A stretch of DNA of 64,000 nucleotides. Origin: Perognathus longimembris pacificus (lineage: Eukaryota; Chordata; Mammalia; Rodentia; Heteromyidae). Location of the stretch: the NCBI RefSeq assembly GCF_023159225.1, contig NC_063172.1, forward strand, positions 37,328,832 through 37,392,831, written 5' to 3'. The notes under the pieces are model-generated. The model was given only the letters and a program-made list of their open reading frames with translations, had not been told where the DNA came from and ran no database searches. Both the position numbers and the translations under genes were made by a program. Shown one piece after another: positions 11,779 to 23,699 of this stretch (position 1 is its first letter; each line of letters begins with the position of its first letter).

Positions 11779-12900
11779 TGCATTTCATTTCCTTTTGGAC
11801 ATTGCCATGCATTCCATTCCTCTCACTCTGTTTTCCCTTCCATCTCCACTCACAAGTTGTATAGTTCATTTTCAACACAGTATCTAGTGAGTACCAATGC
11901 TGAATTTCACCTTTTTCCTCACCATTTCTGTGCCCCCCTCTTACCCACCCAAGCACAGATAAATGAACAAACTAGAAACAAGGAAAAGGAAATAAAAAAC
12001 AGCAACAAAAGGATAAAACTTCTTGTTTCCATTTCCTAGAGTACATTTAGATAAATATTATTTTATAGGATCAGATGAACATAGCTTTGCACCTTTTTGT
12101 TCTTATCATAAGACTATCCTAACCTCCTTTGTAAAAATGCCCAGAGACCTATTTATTTTATCATGAGCTAGTGATCTTTTATTTTAAACAAAGCAATATG
12201 TTTCCTTGTAGATTTATAGGCACATTCTAGTTACCATCAATGAGAGAAACCATGCAACCTATGTTTCTTTGGGTCTAGCTTACTTTGCTTACTGTAAAAT
12301 TTTCCAAGTCTTTCCATTTCCTTGCTAATGGGGCAATGACACTCTTTCTGATAGAAGCACAGGATCCCCTTGTGTATACACACCACATTTTCTTGACCCA
12401 TTTGTTCACTGAGGGGCATCTGGATTGATTCCATATCTTGGCTATGGTACGCAAAACTGCAATGAACATGGTTGTGTTGGTAGCATTAGTGTGGCCTTGT
12501 TTGTATTCTGTTTGAAAAATGCCCACGAGTATAATTGTTGGGTCATAGGGAAGCTCTATATTTATTATTTTGATGAACTTCCATATTGCTTTCCAAAGTG
12601 CTTGAACAAGTTTACATTCCCACTGACAGTGTACTAGAGTTCCCTTTTGGCCACATCCATGCCATCCATTTGTTATTGTTAGTTTTCTTGATAATGGGGC
12701 TCTCTTACTGGGATGAAGTAGAATCTCAAGTTGTTTTGATTTGTATTTCTTTTATGACCAGAGAGGCATTACTTATATATCATTGTAAAAGACTTTTGAC
12801 TACTTTTTTAAATGAGATGATCTGTTGCTCATATCCTTCTTATTGGTGTATCAATTTCATGCTATCAGAGAGGTTTCCTTATACTATGTAGCCCCTATGC
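11662..12900 (-). mobile_element. L1 C-lineage 3' UTR and ORF2 C-terminus
   Basis: A second reverse-strand L1 with a different 3' UTR ('aaaggtgatgtacagagggg', 'ttgtatagttcattttcaac') runs into ORF2 end sequence: 'ttctttgggtctagcttac', then 'cacattttcttgacccattt' and 'cattcccactgacagtgta'. It is decayed by stops and indels. A CA microsatellite grew within its 3' UTR. Confidence 0.85.
11730..11775. repeat. CA microsatellite
   Basis: About 23 uninterrupted CA units inside the reverse-strand L1 3' UTR. Confidence 0.95.
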
Positions 12901-14904
12901 AACAGTATTTTCCCTCTTAGTCTGATCCCTCTTTATTACTTATACTATGACTTCGTATTACATATATTTGTTTATATAATTTATAAATAGTTCTATTGCT
13001 ATAATGTTATGTAGAACCATCATTATTTTCTGTTTTGTTCACTGCTGTCTTACTAGACTTAGAGAAAGACTGGCACGATCAATTCTGAAAGAAAAAAGAA
13101 AGTATGAGAAGAAGAAGAATTTCTTAATGCTCTAAATAAATGGTTTTTCATAGCTGTTCAAGATAATTTATTTTTGCCACAAGATACAGTAATAAATGAA
13201 TGATGCATAAAGGAGATCTTTAATAATGAAAACTGTTGAAATTCTTCTAGGAAAGTGGGAAGGAAAATGAGAGTGTGAGATGGATTGGAATACATTGCAC
13301 ACATATGTGATATCACCATGAAATTTACTTCCCTAATAGCTAGTGTATCCTAATAATGAGGAAGTATTTATAGAATTCACATATGAATAATAACTTCTAT
13401 GGTATACCTCTATCACTTAAGATAACCCATTGCAAAACAATTAATACAATAGATTTTTAAGAGTTTAGCCTTCCTCTTTTAATCCTATAAATTATAAATG
13501 TGAAAAGGTATTCTCATAAAAAGGAAATAGAGTGCATTTAATTTTTAATTAAAATATTAGTATGTGTTGGGAAATTTGTAGAAGATACATTAAGTTATTT
13601 AGTATTCATCATTACATTAGATAGACTGTAGTATATCTACTTGCAGAAACCCTGCTTCTCAGTCATCTTTCACAAAAATACAAATGTGTTATGTACAGGA
13701 GTTTCACAAGGTACTGGAGTCCCACCCAAAGAATTCAGAGAAATAATGTAACACAAACTCAATGGCCACAGTGATTGTGTTAATCCTATTCAATTACATT
13801 TTCTTTTACATTTTCTCTTCAGTCTTAGAAGAAGTATAAATTCTAGGAATTTTCCTGATCTTTGAAAGGGGTCAGATTATATTCTTTTGAAACATGTTGG
13901 AGAGCAATTCAATAATAACAGTTCAGTATGAAGCACCATCTATTGAAAGATGAGATTCGAATACTACATCCTGAGTGTTGGAGGACTGGAGACCAAATAG
14001 CCCTCACTCCCTGAAATCTGTGAAGGAGGGGATAGGATCAAAGTTTCAGGAGAATATAAAACATTGTATAAAGGTGCCAAGGGCACAAACTTGAATGGTT
14101 TCTTCAGGCAGCTAAATGTTTTAATTAATCTGAAACCAGAAATACATATGAGGACAGAAAAACACTGCTTTGATCATGAAGGCATTTTACTTCTGACTAA
14201 ATGTTATAATTTTATACCAAATTATATGAAGATTTATGACAGGCAATAATACATTGGCATATTAGAAATTCTCTTGTGGGAGTGGCTTCGAGGAAAGACT
14301 GCTGAAGGGAACATAATGGAAGAAAGCTAGGGGAAAGTTTTATGACATCGGGTGACACTGAAAAATATTGGAGCTAAGGCTTTTAGTGAAATATTGAAGA
14401 AGAGAATATGTATTTTAGAAGGATGGAATACATAAAGGTTTATACTTATTACAACAACGATAAGGAGGAATCTAGGATAATTTTTCTGGTGGCGATGACT
14501 TTTGAATAGTAATGTGATCTACAGTGACAAGGGAATTCTCATATGGAGAAGTAGGGAAAAGAGTAGTGAGATGATAAGTTCAATTAGCACAATGTCCAAT
14601 TGGCTATAATGTGGAATACTGAAATAGAAATTTAATAAATAAGTGTGTTATTGATTTATGGAGCTTATTGGAAATGAAGGAGCTGGGTATATGTAAAATT
14701 CTGTGTCATCAGAAAGTTTCCGAAGCTATAGGGTTGGACTTGGGATGTTTGTTATCATAGGTCATAGAACACTAATATTTAATGATGATTGCAGGAAAAT
14801 GAGCTGTCAAAGGCTCCTGGTAATTAGCAGAAAGTCAGAGAGTCATCGGGGGGGATGTTAAATATGAAAGTGTATAAAATATGTTGAAAATTTTAGATAA
14901 CTGG
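12901..14904. other. Unique non-coding sequence
   Basis: AT-rich. An L2-like trace ('tctgttttgttcactgctgt') occurs near 13028-13050. Nothing else recognised. Confidence 0.4.
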
Positions 14905-15095
14905 TACTGAGGTCAGAATCTAGGCCTTGAGTTTACTGGACAAGTGTTCTACTACTTAGGCCAGATACTCCTGTCCTTTGGCTTTAGTTATATTTGAATA
15001 GAGGCTCATGTTTATGCTTGGGTTGGCCTAGACCATGATCCTTCTATTTTCACTGCTCATGCCACTGGGATGACAGACATGTATCACCATGAGAT
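14905..15095 (-). repeat. Old B1-like SINE
   Basis: Same diverged family as the copy at 366-562: 'tggtactgaggtcagaatc' with 'gatgacagacatgtatcacc' at the opposite end. Highly mutated. Confidence 0.5.
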
Positions 15096-15099
15096 ATTT

Positions 15100-15335
15100 T
15101 AAAAGACATTTTGTGGTAAAGGTGACGAACAGAGGGGTTACAGTTACCTGATTCAGGTAATGTGTACATTCCTTTTGAACAGTGCCATCCCCTCCCTCAT
15201 TCTCTCCCACTTTTTTCCCTAATGACTTCTCTACTCCCAAAGTTGCAAAGTTGTATAGTCCAATGTAGTGTCTTGTGTGTTTCACTACTGAACTAGTTCA
15301 GTCCTTGTCCTACTATTTCTGTGAACTTTGTGTTT
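15100..15335 (-). mobile_element. L1 C-lineage 3' end
   Basis: The reverse strand matches the C-lineage 3' UTR: 'aaaggtgacgaacagagggg', 'cctgattcaggtaatgtg', 'ttgtatagtccaatgtagtg'. A B1-like fragment follows at 15335-15412. Confidence 0.75.
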
Positions 15336-15412
15336 AGGCCAGTCTTAAACCATGACCTTCTAATCACTATCTTTCAAACTGTTAGGAATACAGGCATGAG
15401 CCACTATATCAT
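15335..15412 (-). repeat. B1-like SINE fragment
   Basis: The head part ('ggaatacaggcatgagccac') of a B1-like SINE remains directly after the L1 3' fragment. Confidence 0.5.
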
Positions 15413-15549
15413 TATTTTGCCCCAGAATACAAGGAGATAAGGAAGAGACAGTTTGAAAAACCTGTTTCAGAATTAAAAGTTAGTAGAAATCTAATGGGAG
15501 TTTTATCTACCATTTCTATTGTGAATGAGGCATTTTGAAAGCAGGTGAT

Positions 15550-16020
15550 TTTTTTTTTTTTAATTGTCAAGGTGATAATGTACAGAGTGGTTACAGTTAC
15601 ATACATGAGGTGGTGTGTACATCTCTTGTCAAACTTGTTACCTATCCCTCATTTAATCCCACCCTCCCCCCTCCCCCACCCCTACCCCCTGAGGTGTAGA
15701 GTTAGTTTACAACATATTGTAAGTATTGATGTTGCATTGATTTGCCTTTTACCCTTTGACTCACCATTTTGATATTCCTCTTACCTGATTCAGATAAACA
15801 TATATACAATACCCAGGGTACCAAAAAGAAATACAGTCACAACAGGAGCTAAACCATAGGGAAAATAAACAACAGAAGAAAGAAATAATTGTACATAATG
15901 TGTTAAAAATAGCAACAAAAATGATAAATTGCTTGTGTTCATAACTTGGAGTTCATTTCACTTAGCATTATCTTACATGATCATATGTGTAGTGTCACAG
16001 AGAAATTGTGATCCTCTCCT
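15550..16020 (-). mobile_element. L1 3' UTR
   Basis: Reverse L1 end: T run (15549-15561), 'acagagtggttacagttac', a CCCTCC-rich tract (15660-15692), 'agtttacaacatattgtaag', and 'cttggagttcatttcactta'. Its gene-proximal end stops before ORF2. Confidence 0.8.
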
Positions 16021-16046
16021 AGGAACACAGACTCTGTATTTTCCCT

Positions 16047-16157
16047 TGTGAGACTCTTATCTCCAATAAACAACAAGAAAACCAGAAGTGGCACTGTGGC
16101 TCAAAGTGGTTGAGCGGTACCCATCTGCTAAAGAGCTCAGGGACAGCCCCATGACTT

Positions 16158-16193
<36 letters not shown>

Positions 16194-16202
16194 GCAACAA
16201 TA
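16047..16202 (+). repeat. SINE tail with AAC array
   Basis: The 3' part of a B1-head/ID-tail SINE ('gtgagactcttatctccaat', 'agaagtggcactgtggctc') ends in about 14 AAC units (16159-16202), which probably arose from its A-rich tail. Confidence 0.75.
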
Positions 16203-16596
16203 AAGACCCAAAACAAGAATACGTAAAGCAATAAAACAAAAGAAAAATTAGAGAACATCAAGTATTACACTTGAGCCAATGATAAAAGGGCTAATAAAGG
16301 AACATACTATGTAGAAACAGCTTTAGTTCTTGGAATTCAAGTTGAAGAATAAAGGAAGGTCTAGGCATTGGCTTAGAAAATGCCCTTAATGGGGAGCATA
16401 TAATTAGAAAGTCGTGAACTTTCTTAGAAAGTCATGTTCAGTTTCTCTTCAATTTTACCCAGTCATGTTACACTTACAACTTTTATATTTAGGGTTATGA
16501 TTAAGTTCAAGTAAAATATTGGATAATTGTACGTTTTATATGGGTATGTGTACATCTGTGTGTATTTCTATTTAAATTTTAAAATCATTAGGTCAA

Positions 16597-17955
16597 TATT
16601 CTGCAGGGCAAAGGTCATAGCTTGCAAGATAAACGAAAGTCCACAGATTGGGAAAATATCTTTACCAGCCATACAATGGACAAAGGCCTCATATCTAAAA
16701 TTTATGCAGAACTAAAAAAATTAAATTCCTCCAAAACAAAACCTCAAAGAACCAATAGCCCCCTCATCAAGTGGGCTAGAAACTTAAAAAGAGACTTCTC
16801 TGATGAGGAAATGAGAATGGCCAAGAGACATATGAAAAAGTGCTCTACAACACTGGCCATAAAAGAAATGCAAATCAAAACAACATTGAAATTCCACCTC
16901 ACCCCAGTAAGAATGTCCTATATCAAGAAAACTAATAACAAATGTTGGAGGGGATGTGGCCAAAAGGGAACCCTACTTCATTGTTGGTGGGAATGTAAAC
17001 TGGTTCAGCCACTCTGGCAAGCAGTATGGAGATTGCTCAGAAGGCTCATTATAGAGCTCCCCTATGACCCAGCAGCCCCACTTTTGGGCATCTACCCAAA
17101 AGACCACAGACAAGACCACACTAAAGCCACCAGAACAACAATGTTCGTAGCAGCACAATTTGTCATAGCTAAAATTTGGAACCAACCCAGATGTCCCTCA
17201 GTAGACAAATGGAATTTTACTCCTCTATCAGAAAGAAATCCCTCTTATGATTCTGAAAGAGATTATGTGAAAGTTGTGGATAAAATTAGGAGAATTGAGT
17301 CCATGTTTCTTTGGGTCTGGCTCACTTCAGTTAGTATGATTTTTTTTGTTTCCCTCATAGGAAATAATTAGTACATGTTGAGAATATTCCTAGCAGAAGA
17401 TCACAATAGCTCAAGAGCTGTGCCTGCATGAACACATAAGATGATACTAAGCAAAACGAACTTCAAGTTACAGAAACAAGTTGTATACCACTGTTGTAGT
17501 TATTTTCAACATGCCATGTGAAACTACGCTCCTCCTCCCCCTCCCCCTCCCCCTCCTCCTCCCCCTCCTCCTCCTCATCCTTCTTCTTCTTATCATATTC
17601 CCTTCCTGTGGTTTTACCCGTGATATCACTGTGACTGATTTTAGTACCCTGGATATTGTATCTATGTGTATTAGAACTAGGGAAGGGAAAGGGGATACCA
17701 AAATCGAAAGACAAAGGATAAAAAGACAAACCATTGCAACAACAATACTTACAAAACCATTTAGTGTAAACCAACTCTCATGACGGGGGGGGGGGGGGGG
17801 GGACTGGGGGGGAGAGGAAGGGAAATGGGTATGGGCTGAGGGGGGGGGAAACGAGGAAGGAAGTAACAAATTTAGATAGGAAATGTACTCACTTCCTTAC
17901 ATATGAAACTGCAATCCCTCTATACTTCAATTTGACAATAATAAATAAATAAAAT
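16597..17955 (+). mobile_element. 5'-truncated L1 (ORF2 C-terminus + 3' UTR)
   Basis: A forward L1 truncated within ORF2. A frame from 16622 to 17371 holds the cysteine-rich end of ORF2p (WRGCGQKG...[13 protein letters not shown], then [17 protein letters not shown]). After 'CPSVDKW' a small deletion skips to the ORF2 terminus, so the reading frame continues but residues are missing. The 3' UTR has a CCT-rich array (17530-17578), a run of 18 G (17785-17802) and an AATAAA-rich end. As a 5'-truncated copy it cannot transpose. Confidence 0.92.
17530..17578. repeat. CTC/CCT-rich microsatellite
   Basis: Imperfect CTCCTC/CCCCTC array within the L1 3' UTR. Confidence 0.9.
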
Positions 17956-19080
17956 AGAATTGACATCTCCAAAATATTGTGTCTTCTGCCTAAAGAAGAG
18001 CATATCATTATTTAAATTTCTTTTTTCACATTTTTAGTTTTCAGTGTACATTTTTTTCATAGCTACATTATTATGTATTAATGTGCATAAAATTTTATGT
18101 GGGAGCATTTATTGATTGTTTCCTTTGTGATCAGCACTATTTTATGTCTTCATGTTTCTCTGCTTAATCTTTGTTGTCCTGAATGTAGAACTGCTTAGCA
18201 AGACTTGGGTATATCTAACACTCCTTTAGATTTAGATTTTCATATTAAACTATGTTAGAAGAAAATACCAGTAGATTTATATTAACTATTTTAAGTAATA
18301 CTAATAGTATGAAATAATAAAGTGGAGTAATCGAATAATAAAATAATAAAATTGAAATTGTTAAAATGATCACAAATATTGTGGACTAATTCATACCTCA
18401 TACACAGAAATCTTTTTTAAGGCATTTCAGATGCCTTAATTAGTCTTTAATTAACCATTGATAGTGTTCTGAGTATTTTTCAGAATTTTGTAACAGTACT
18501 AGGTGTTTTCATCTGTAGATGTCTGCAGTACATTTGAGCAAATGACCCTGTCCAGTATATTCTCTCCTGTACCCTCTTCCTTCCTATCTTTTTAAAACTA
18601 TACTTATGGATTTCATTATATGCTCTAACACCCTAAATGACAAGCTAAGGAATACCAAGTGCTTCAAATTTGGCCAAACTTTAGCTTTATTGAGAAAATT
18701 TTGTTACCATTTCGTTGTTTTCTAACCTCAATATTCAAGTTGTGGCCTTTCGAGTCAAAGGCAATAAAATTTACTACTTGTGGCTTACAGTTTGATGTAC
18801 CTTGAAAAATGCGACTCTATGGTCTCATAATAAAGTAAAATATAATTAGCATAACTATAGAAGAGTATAATCAAATATTCTGTAATAAAATAAATGTAGC
18901 TAAATAATCTAATATAAAACTATTCTATCACCCTACATTTTTAAATAATTTTGCTCCTTTAAATAACAATTATATGTAGCCTTCCCATGCCAATTCTTTC
19001 ATTTTATGTCTTGTAGTTTTAATCCCATCAGCCTTTTTGTCATATGGACTGAGAGAATGATGTCCAGTATCCCACCCTAA
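17956..19080. other. Unique AT-rich non-coding sequence
   Basis: No gene or known repeat recognised between the L1 tail and the GOLGA2 retrocopy. Confidence 0.4.
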
Positions 19081-19740
19081 GACACCTGGTACATTAAGGT
19101 AGCAGCAAAGGATGATGGCCTGTGTTTGGCCCCCCACTGCCTAACATTCATGAGGAAAATGATTGGCCTATTTTAGGCCCCAACAGCTTAGAAGTCCATG
19201 AGAACATTGCCAGCTAATCCTGCTCAACTGTGATGGCAGCTGGTCTGGGAAGTGACTGCCTTGAGTGTCATCCTCAGCCCTATTCCAAGCACAACAATGA
19301 TGTGTGCGTTAGGGAGTATAGTACTGCTCTGCCAAAATAAGCTCTCACCTACACAGTGAGCTCATGTACCATGAGGCTATGAACATAGTGTGGTTCAATT
19401 GTTTTTGGCCAGAGTGTCTCCAAGTTGGAGATGGTTACTCCATCCCTTCAGAGAGGCAATGTGCTCAATAACTATGTGACTCTCTGTCACTGTTCTCAAG
19501 CAGGAAAGAACGAAGTCATTCTCCCTCCTTTCCAAGATGGCAAAAGGGTCTGCACATTTTAGAAAACAGGTGTGATCTTGCTGATGCAGGGATAAAATGG
19601 GGACAATCTAGAAGAGACGGACTGAGGTAGAAAGAATGGGGTGGGGGAGACAGGGGTCTTGGGTGGGCAGGACCTGGATCTCACTTCTCCAGGCTTATTC
19701 TCTCAATTATTTACAAGACAATGATGCCTCTGTTCACCCT
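19080..19740 (-). pseudogene. Probable 3' UTR part of the GOLGA2 retrocopy
   Basis: Sequence beyond the coding homology has a more balanced base composition than the AT-rich flank, as expected for the transcribed 3' UTR of the same retrocopy. No poly(A) tract or TSD is clear, so the 3' boundary is a guess from composition. Confidence 0.35.
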
Positions 19741-22530
19741 TAGAAGAGGATGCAGTGTCTACTCAAGCCTCCTCCCCCTGCATTTTCTGTACTCCAGGAT
19801 GCAGTGTCTTGCTTAGCTGTGCTGTGGGATTTTCCAAGGGGAAAGGCACCCACATCCCTTATTTGTTTTTGCTCCTCATTGTCATTCAGGTTGACTTCAT
19901 CAAAATCATCTTCACAGACAGGTTCAGTTGTCCGGAGGACATAGGGGACTGCAGTAGGCACAGGAGCAGGGTTCTCTGAGGCTGTCTGGAAGTTTCCCTG
20001 TTCTGCCACAAGCCACAGCTCTAGTTCCTGCAGCTCCAGCCCCATCCTCTTCATGTCCTGGGCCAGTTGGCTGATGTTTTCCTCCTCTTCACTCTGTCAC
20101 TCTTCAGCACTGCCATATATAAGCTTTTCACAGAGGACATTGTTATCACCCACAGTGTCTTCCTCTCTTCAGAGCTGAATACAGAAAAGATGGAGGTCTT
20201 CCACTAACTCCTTGAAAAATATCTTCACCTGCAGGTGCTCATTGAAGTGACTTTGAAGCTTCTCAGTGCATTCTTGCATCTCTTGTATTTGCAAAGACAC
20301 ACAATTGTACCTGCTTCCAGGGGCCACAGCCTCCCATTCAGGCCTGTTGTTGTTCAGAACTTCCAGATGAGGCAAGCACTGACAACTCATCTTCTGCTGG
20401 CCCAGCTGGGCCTTCTCTGCCTCTAATGAGGTTTGAGTCACAACTAAAAACACCAGCATGCATTCTTGGCTCTTGATGTCCTCTCAGTTTATATGGGTTG
20501 AGCCTGGAAACCTCACCATTTTCCTTGTCTATTCATCTCCTTCACCAAAGAGAACCAGTATCCTTGCTGTCAGGTGCTCCTGGGTTTCTTTCAGCTTCAT
20601 GCAAACAAGTTCTGTTTCCTTGCTGCCCTGTAACACCTCCTTCTGCAGCTGGTCCAGCTGCTTTGCCAGCAGCTTCTTCATATGCTATGTTGACTGCATG
20701 GCTCTGGTCAGCTCCACCTTGTTATTGGTGAGCCTGACGATTTCATCCTCCATTTCAGACAGATGGTTCCTGAGCTGGTGTTTCTGTCCCAATATTCCAC
20801 TTAAATGGTGATGTAATTATGTGTTAGAGTATCTTGTACCCTGTGTGAGCATTTTCTTGGAGGTTTCATGCTTCAGAGGTCAACTCCACAGCCAGATATG
20901 CCTCCTCCTTCTGTGAGTTTAGGTGACTGGGGGCTTGCAACTGTCCATTCAGATACTTCAGCTGCTGGGCCTCTGTCTGCAGCTGCTCTTAGGTCTCTGA
21001 TGGCCTTATGGGGCATATAGTGGTCGCAGCAGCAAATCCAACTGGCCTCCTCCATTCTGTCAAAATTGTCTCTAGCTCCAACAGTTGGTTCACAACATGC
21101 TTTTAATCCTCCTTCAATCCTTGAATCTCTTCTAGGATTTGCTCTATTTTTTATTTGTGAGCACGTTTTACTGTGAGTCTTCAGATTTTTGGCATATTCA
21201 TCTCTCTCTGCTTGTACTTGAGTAATTCTCTCAGTATCCCAGAGAAACTCTGATTATTCTCTCCCGTGTGCAGTCTAGTCAAACTTTGGCCTCATCATTG
21301 CATATCTTTGAGGCCCATTGCAGTGCCTGTAGCCTCTCTGGTTCTATGTTTCAGTGACTAGGGTCTTACTGTCTTCCAGCTGGGCTTGCAGCTGTCCAGC
21401 CAGGTTCTCCACCAAATCTCCAGCTGGGGGGGGCCTCTTGCTTTTGCAGCAGGTTCATCTGTATCTACTTGTACCTCAGTATCCCTACTTTGGTCTCCAG
21501 CTATGCTTTCTCTTCATTGGTCTGTTTTAACGGTTGGTATTGGGCAGTCAGACAGGATGAAGAACAGTAATTGGAGTATATGAGGTCTCTCTAGCTTTCC
21601 CTCCATTACTACTTCCATGGCTACTTTTTTTTCTAGTCTTAGAAGTGGAAGACTTTCTTCTTTTGTCATTCTACTCTTGTAGGTCCTCTGAGATTCTGTT
21701 GTTTTTGCCAGCTTCAATTTTAGAGAACCCCTTTCTTTGACCAGTTCATTATTGTGTTGCTTGTTCTGCTTCTGCTGGATGGAGACAGTGAAGTAGAAGA
21801 CTTCTAGGCCTGCCACACACAGTTAATAAGATTGCAGGCTGGTAGCAAGACTGTGCAGCTCTCCTGAGTTCTGGGTGTCATCCTGTTTCATGTGGGCTAG
21901 TGCTATGTATATGTCTGTCCTTAAGGGTACTCATATCTCAGTGGCTGTTTATGGACCTGCAGGTCTTTCTTTAACCACTCCTGTTCATCAACTGACTTTT
22001 GTTGGCATTCCTTCTATTTTTGCAATTTATACAGAGTGTATTGGTTTTGTTAGGTCAATTTCCCTATCTTTTTTGGTGAGTTGTTTGATTTGCTAGCAAG
22101 AGTCTAGGGCTTTGGCTAGCCCATTATACAGACACTAGAGATCATTCATAAGATCATAACATGTCTAGATAGGGTGGAGTATCAAGCTCTTCAGAAAGTT
22201 ATTTGGGGCTATTGGGCTCCACCATGTTACTTGGGCTTTTGTCAGCATGACACAAGTGATGTGTTAATGATACTAGCCTTACTAGCATCAAAGATAGGGA
22301 CATTGAGAGGGAACTGAGAGTCATCAACAGATGATAGTGCAGGGGAATTTTGCTATTTTTGCACCTCTTCTGGTTGTCACAGGGTTACTGTGTTTTTTTC
22401 TCCTGCAGCTACACCATGGGTATTTCTCTGTTGGTACTGCCTTAGCTTTTTTTTTAGCCAATGGCCAATTTTTGCTCTCGAATTTCTTCACCGATTTCAG
22501 GGGTGAGATAGGGAAGATGGGAGGGGGGCA
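19741..22530 (-). pseudogene. GOLGA2: GOLGA2 (GM130) processed pseudogene
   Basis: The parent gene encodes the cis-Golgi matrix protein GM130, a long coiled-coil tether that binds GRASP65 and p115. The reverse strand preserves GM130 from N- to C-terminus without introns. Near 22480 it reads KKKLRQYQQRNTHG (the basic N-terminal region); at 21514-21816 QQKQNKQHNNELVKERGSL; near 20750 NNKVELTRAMQS; at 20169-20459 EAEKAQLGQQKMSCQCLPHL and EKLQSHFNEHLQ; at 19740-20054 LELQELELWLVAEQ followed by NPAPVP. Frames change repeatedly and stops are frequent, so it makes no protein. The coiled-coil stretch between about 20560 and 20700 skips part of the parental sequence, an internal deletion. The initiator codon appears mutated (ATC near 22497). 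The missing introns point to L1-mediated reverse transcription of an mRNA. No intact copy or promoter is seen here. Confidence 0.9.
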
Positions 22531-23485
22531 CATTACCACTCCAGCAAATGGATTCTCCCAGTAACTCACTCCTAGAGTTCCTATTTGAAGAGTGAGCCAG
22601 AGAGAGAATCTTGGGCAATACTGGGCACCGTGAAATGTGGATGTGACACAGACCTCGTTTTCTGTTTTTCAGTGAAAAAAATATAAATGTGGGGTTAGGG
22701 TGTCCATTTCTAGGGAGCCAAGATGAAGTATTGGAGTCACTCTGAGGGCTGGGGGCAAGACAAACGCAACCTAGCTCACTGGGGAGGCCTGAGGGCAGCT
22801 CTCTGGGTGGGAGTATGGCTTTACTTTCAATGTGTAATTTTCCATCACAGAATTATAGCTAATTATATTTATTTATCTGTCAGATTTAAGAGGCTCTTCT
22901 CTAGCCAATTCACTGGACTCTCCTGCGCTATTGATTCATACCCATTGTCCTAAAGGGCCTTCTGTCCCACTGCTGAAGAAATGGATGATGAACACACTAC
23001 AGGGTGCAGCCTGTGACTTTACAGTCCTAAGACTGGAAATGTCACCTCACCCCTCTTCCCTGTTCTTTCACATTTTTGAAATTAGCAAGGAACCTCTTCT
23101 GATGCATGAAATCCTTTCCCCACAATTTCCTGTCTCTGCTTCCTCCAGAGTTTTTTACCTTGGTAACTTACCGGACATCCTCCTATTTGAATTTGGTCCC
23201 CGGCTGTAGCCTCTTATTCTGCAGCTGCTTCCCCTCTGCCAGCCCCAGATGCAGAAATTCTACATGCTCAGGTTACCCTCATCCTCTGAGACCTGCTCTA
23301 GAGCCAATTAGCCTTTCTCCTCAGATTGCTCTCCAGTGGGTGTCTTCTAAGTCATGATGAGTGTACCTGTTCTCGTTCTGCTTTCATACTAAGAGCAGAC
23401 CACCTAGGTCAGCATTCTAAAGTTCTGAGGTACTCTAGGTCACTGTGTGTGTGTGTGTGTATGCACATGCATGTGCCTTTGCTGG
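22531..23485. other. Unassigned sequence upstream of the GOLGA2 retrocopy
   Basis: Moderate GC, possibly including the retrocopy's 5' UTR at 22531-22700. Short open frames (22931-23357) have no recognisable domain. A GT run lies at 23443-23460. Confidence 0.35.
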
Positions 23486-23692
23486 TTTGGGGGCTTGAAA
23501 CCAGGACCTAGGTGCTGCTGTGCACAAGGTTAGCACTCTACCACTTGAGCCACTTCTGGACTTTTGGTGAATAATTGGAGATCAGAGTCTCACAGATTTT
23601 CCTGCCTGAGTTGGCTTTGAAACATGAACCCGAAATCTCAGCCTCCTAAATAGCTGGAATTACAGGTATGAGCTACAAGGGTCTCTCATGAC
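23486..23692 (-). repeat. B1-head/ID-tail SINE
   Basis: Reverse-strand copy: 'ttggggggcttgaaaccagg'-like tail start, 'accacttgagccacttctgg', 'taattggagatcagagtctc', and the B1 head 'tagctggaattacaggtatg'. Confidence 0.7.
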
Positions 23693-23699
23693 TTTTTCT

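Noticed and set aside
11686..12039. 117-codon frame with a poly-Thr/His run
   Set aside because: A CA microsatellite inside a reversed L1 3' UTR.
16622..17371. A 249-codon open frame, the longest in the window
   Set aside because: It is the C-terminal end of L1 ORF2 in a 5'-truncated copy, not a host gene.
21514..21816. A 100-codon reverse frame considered as an intact small coiled-coil gene
   Set aside because: It is one frame segment of the GOLGA2 pseudogene; homologous sequence continues on both sides in other frames.
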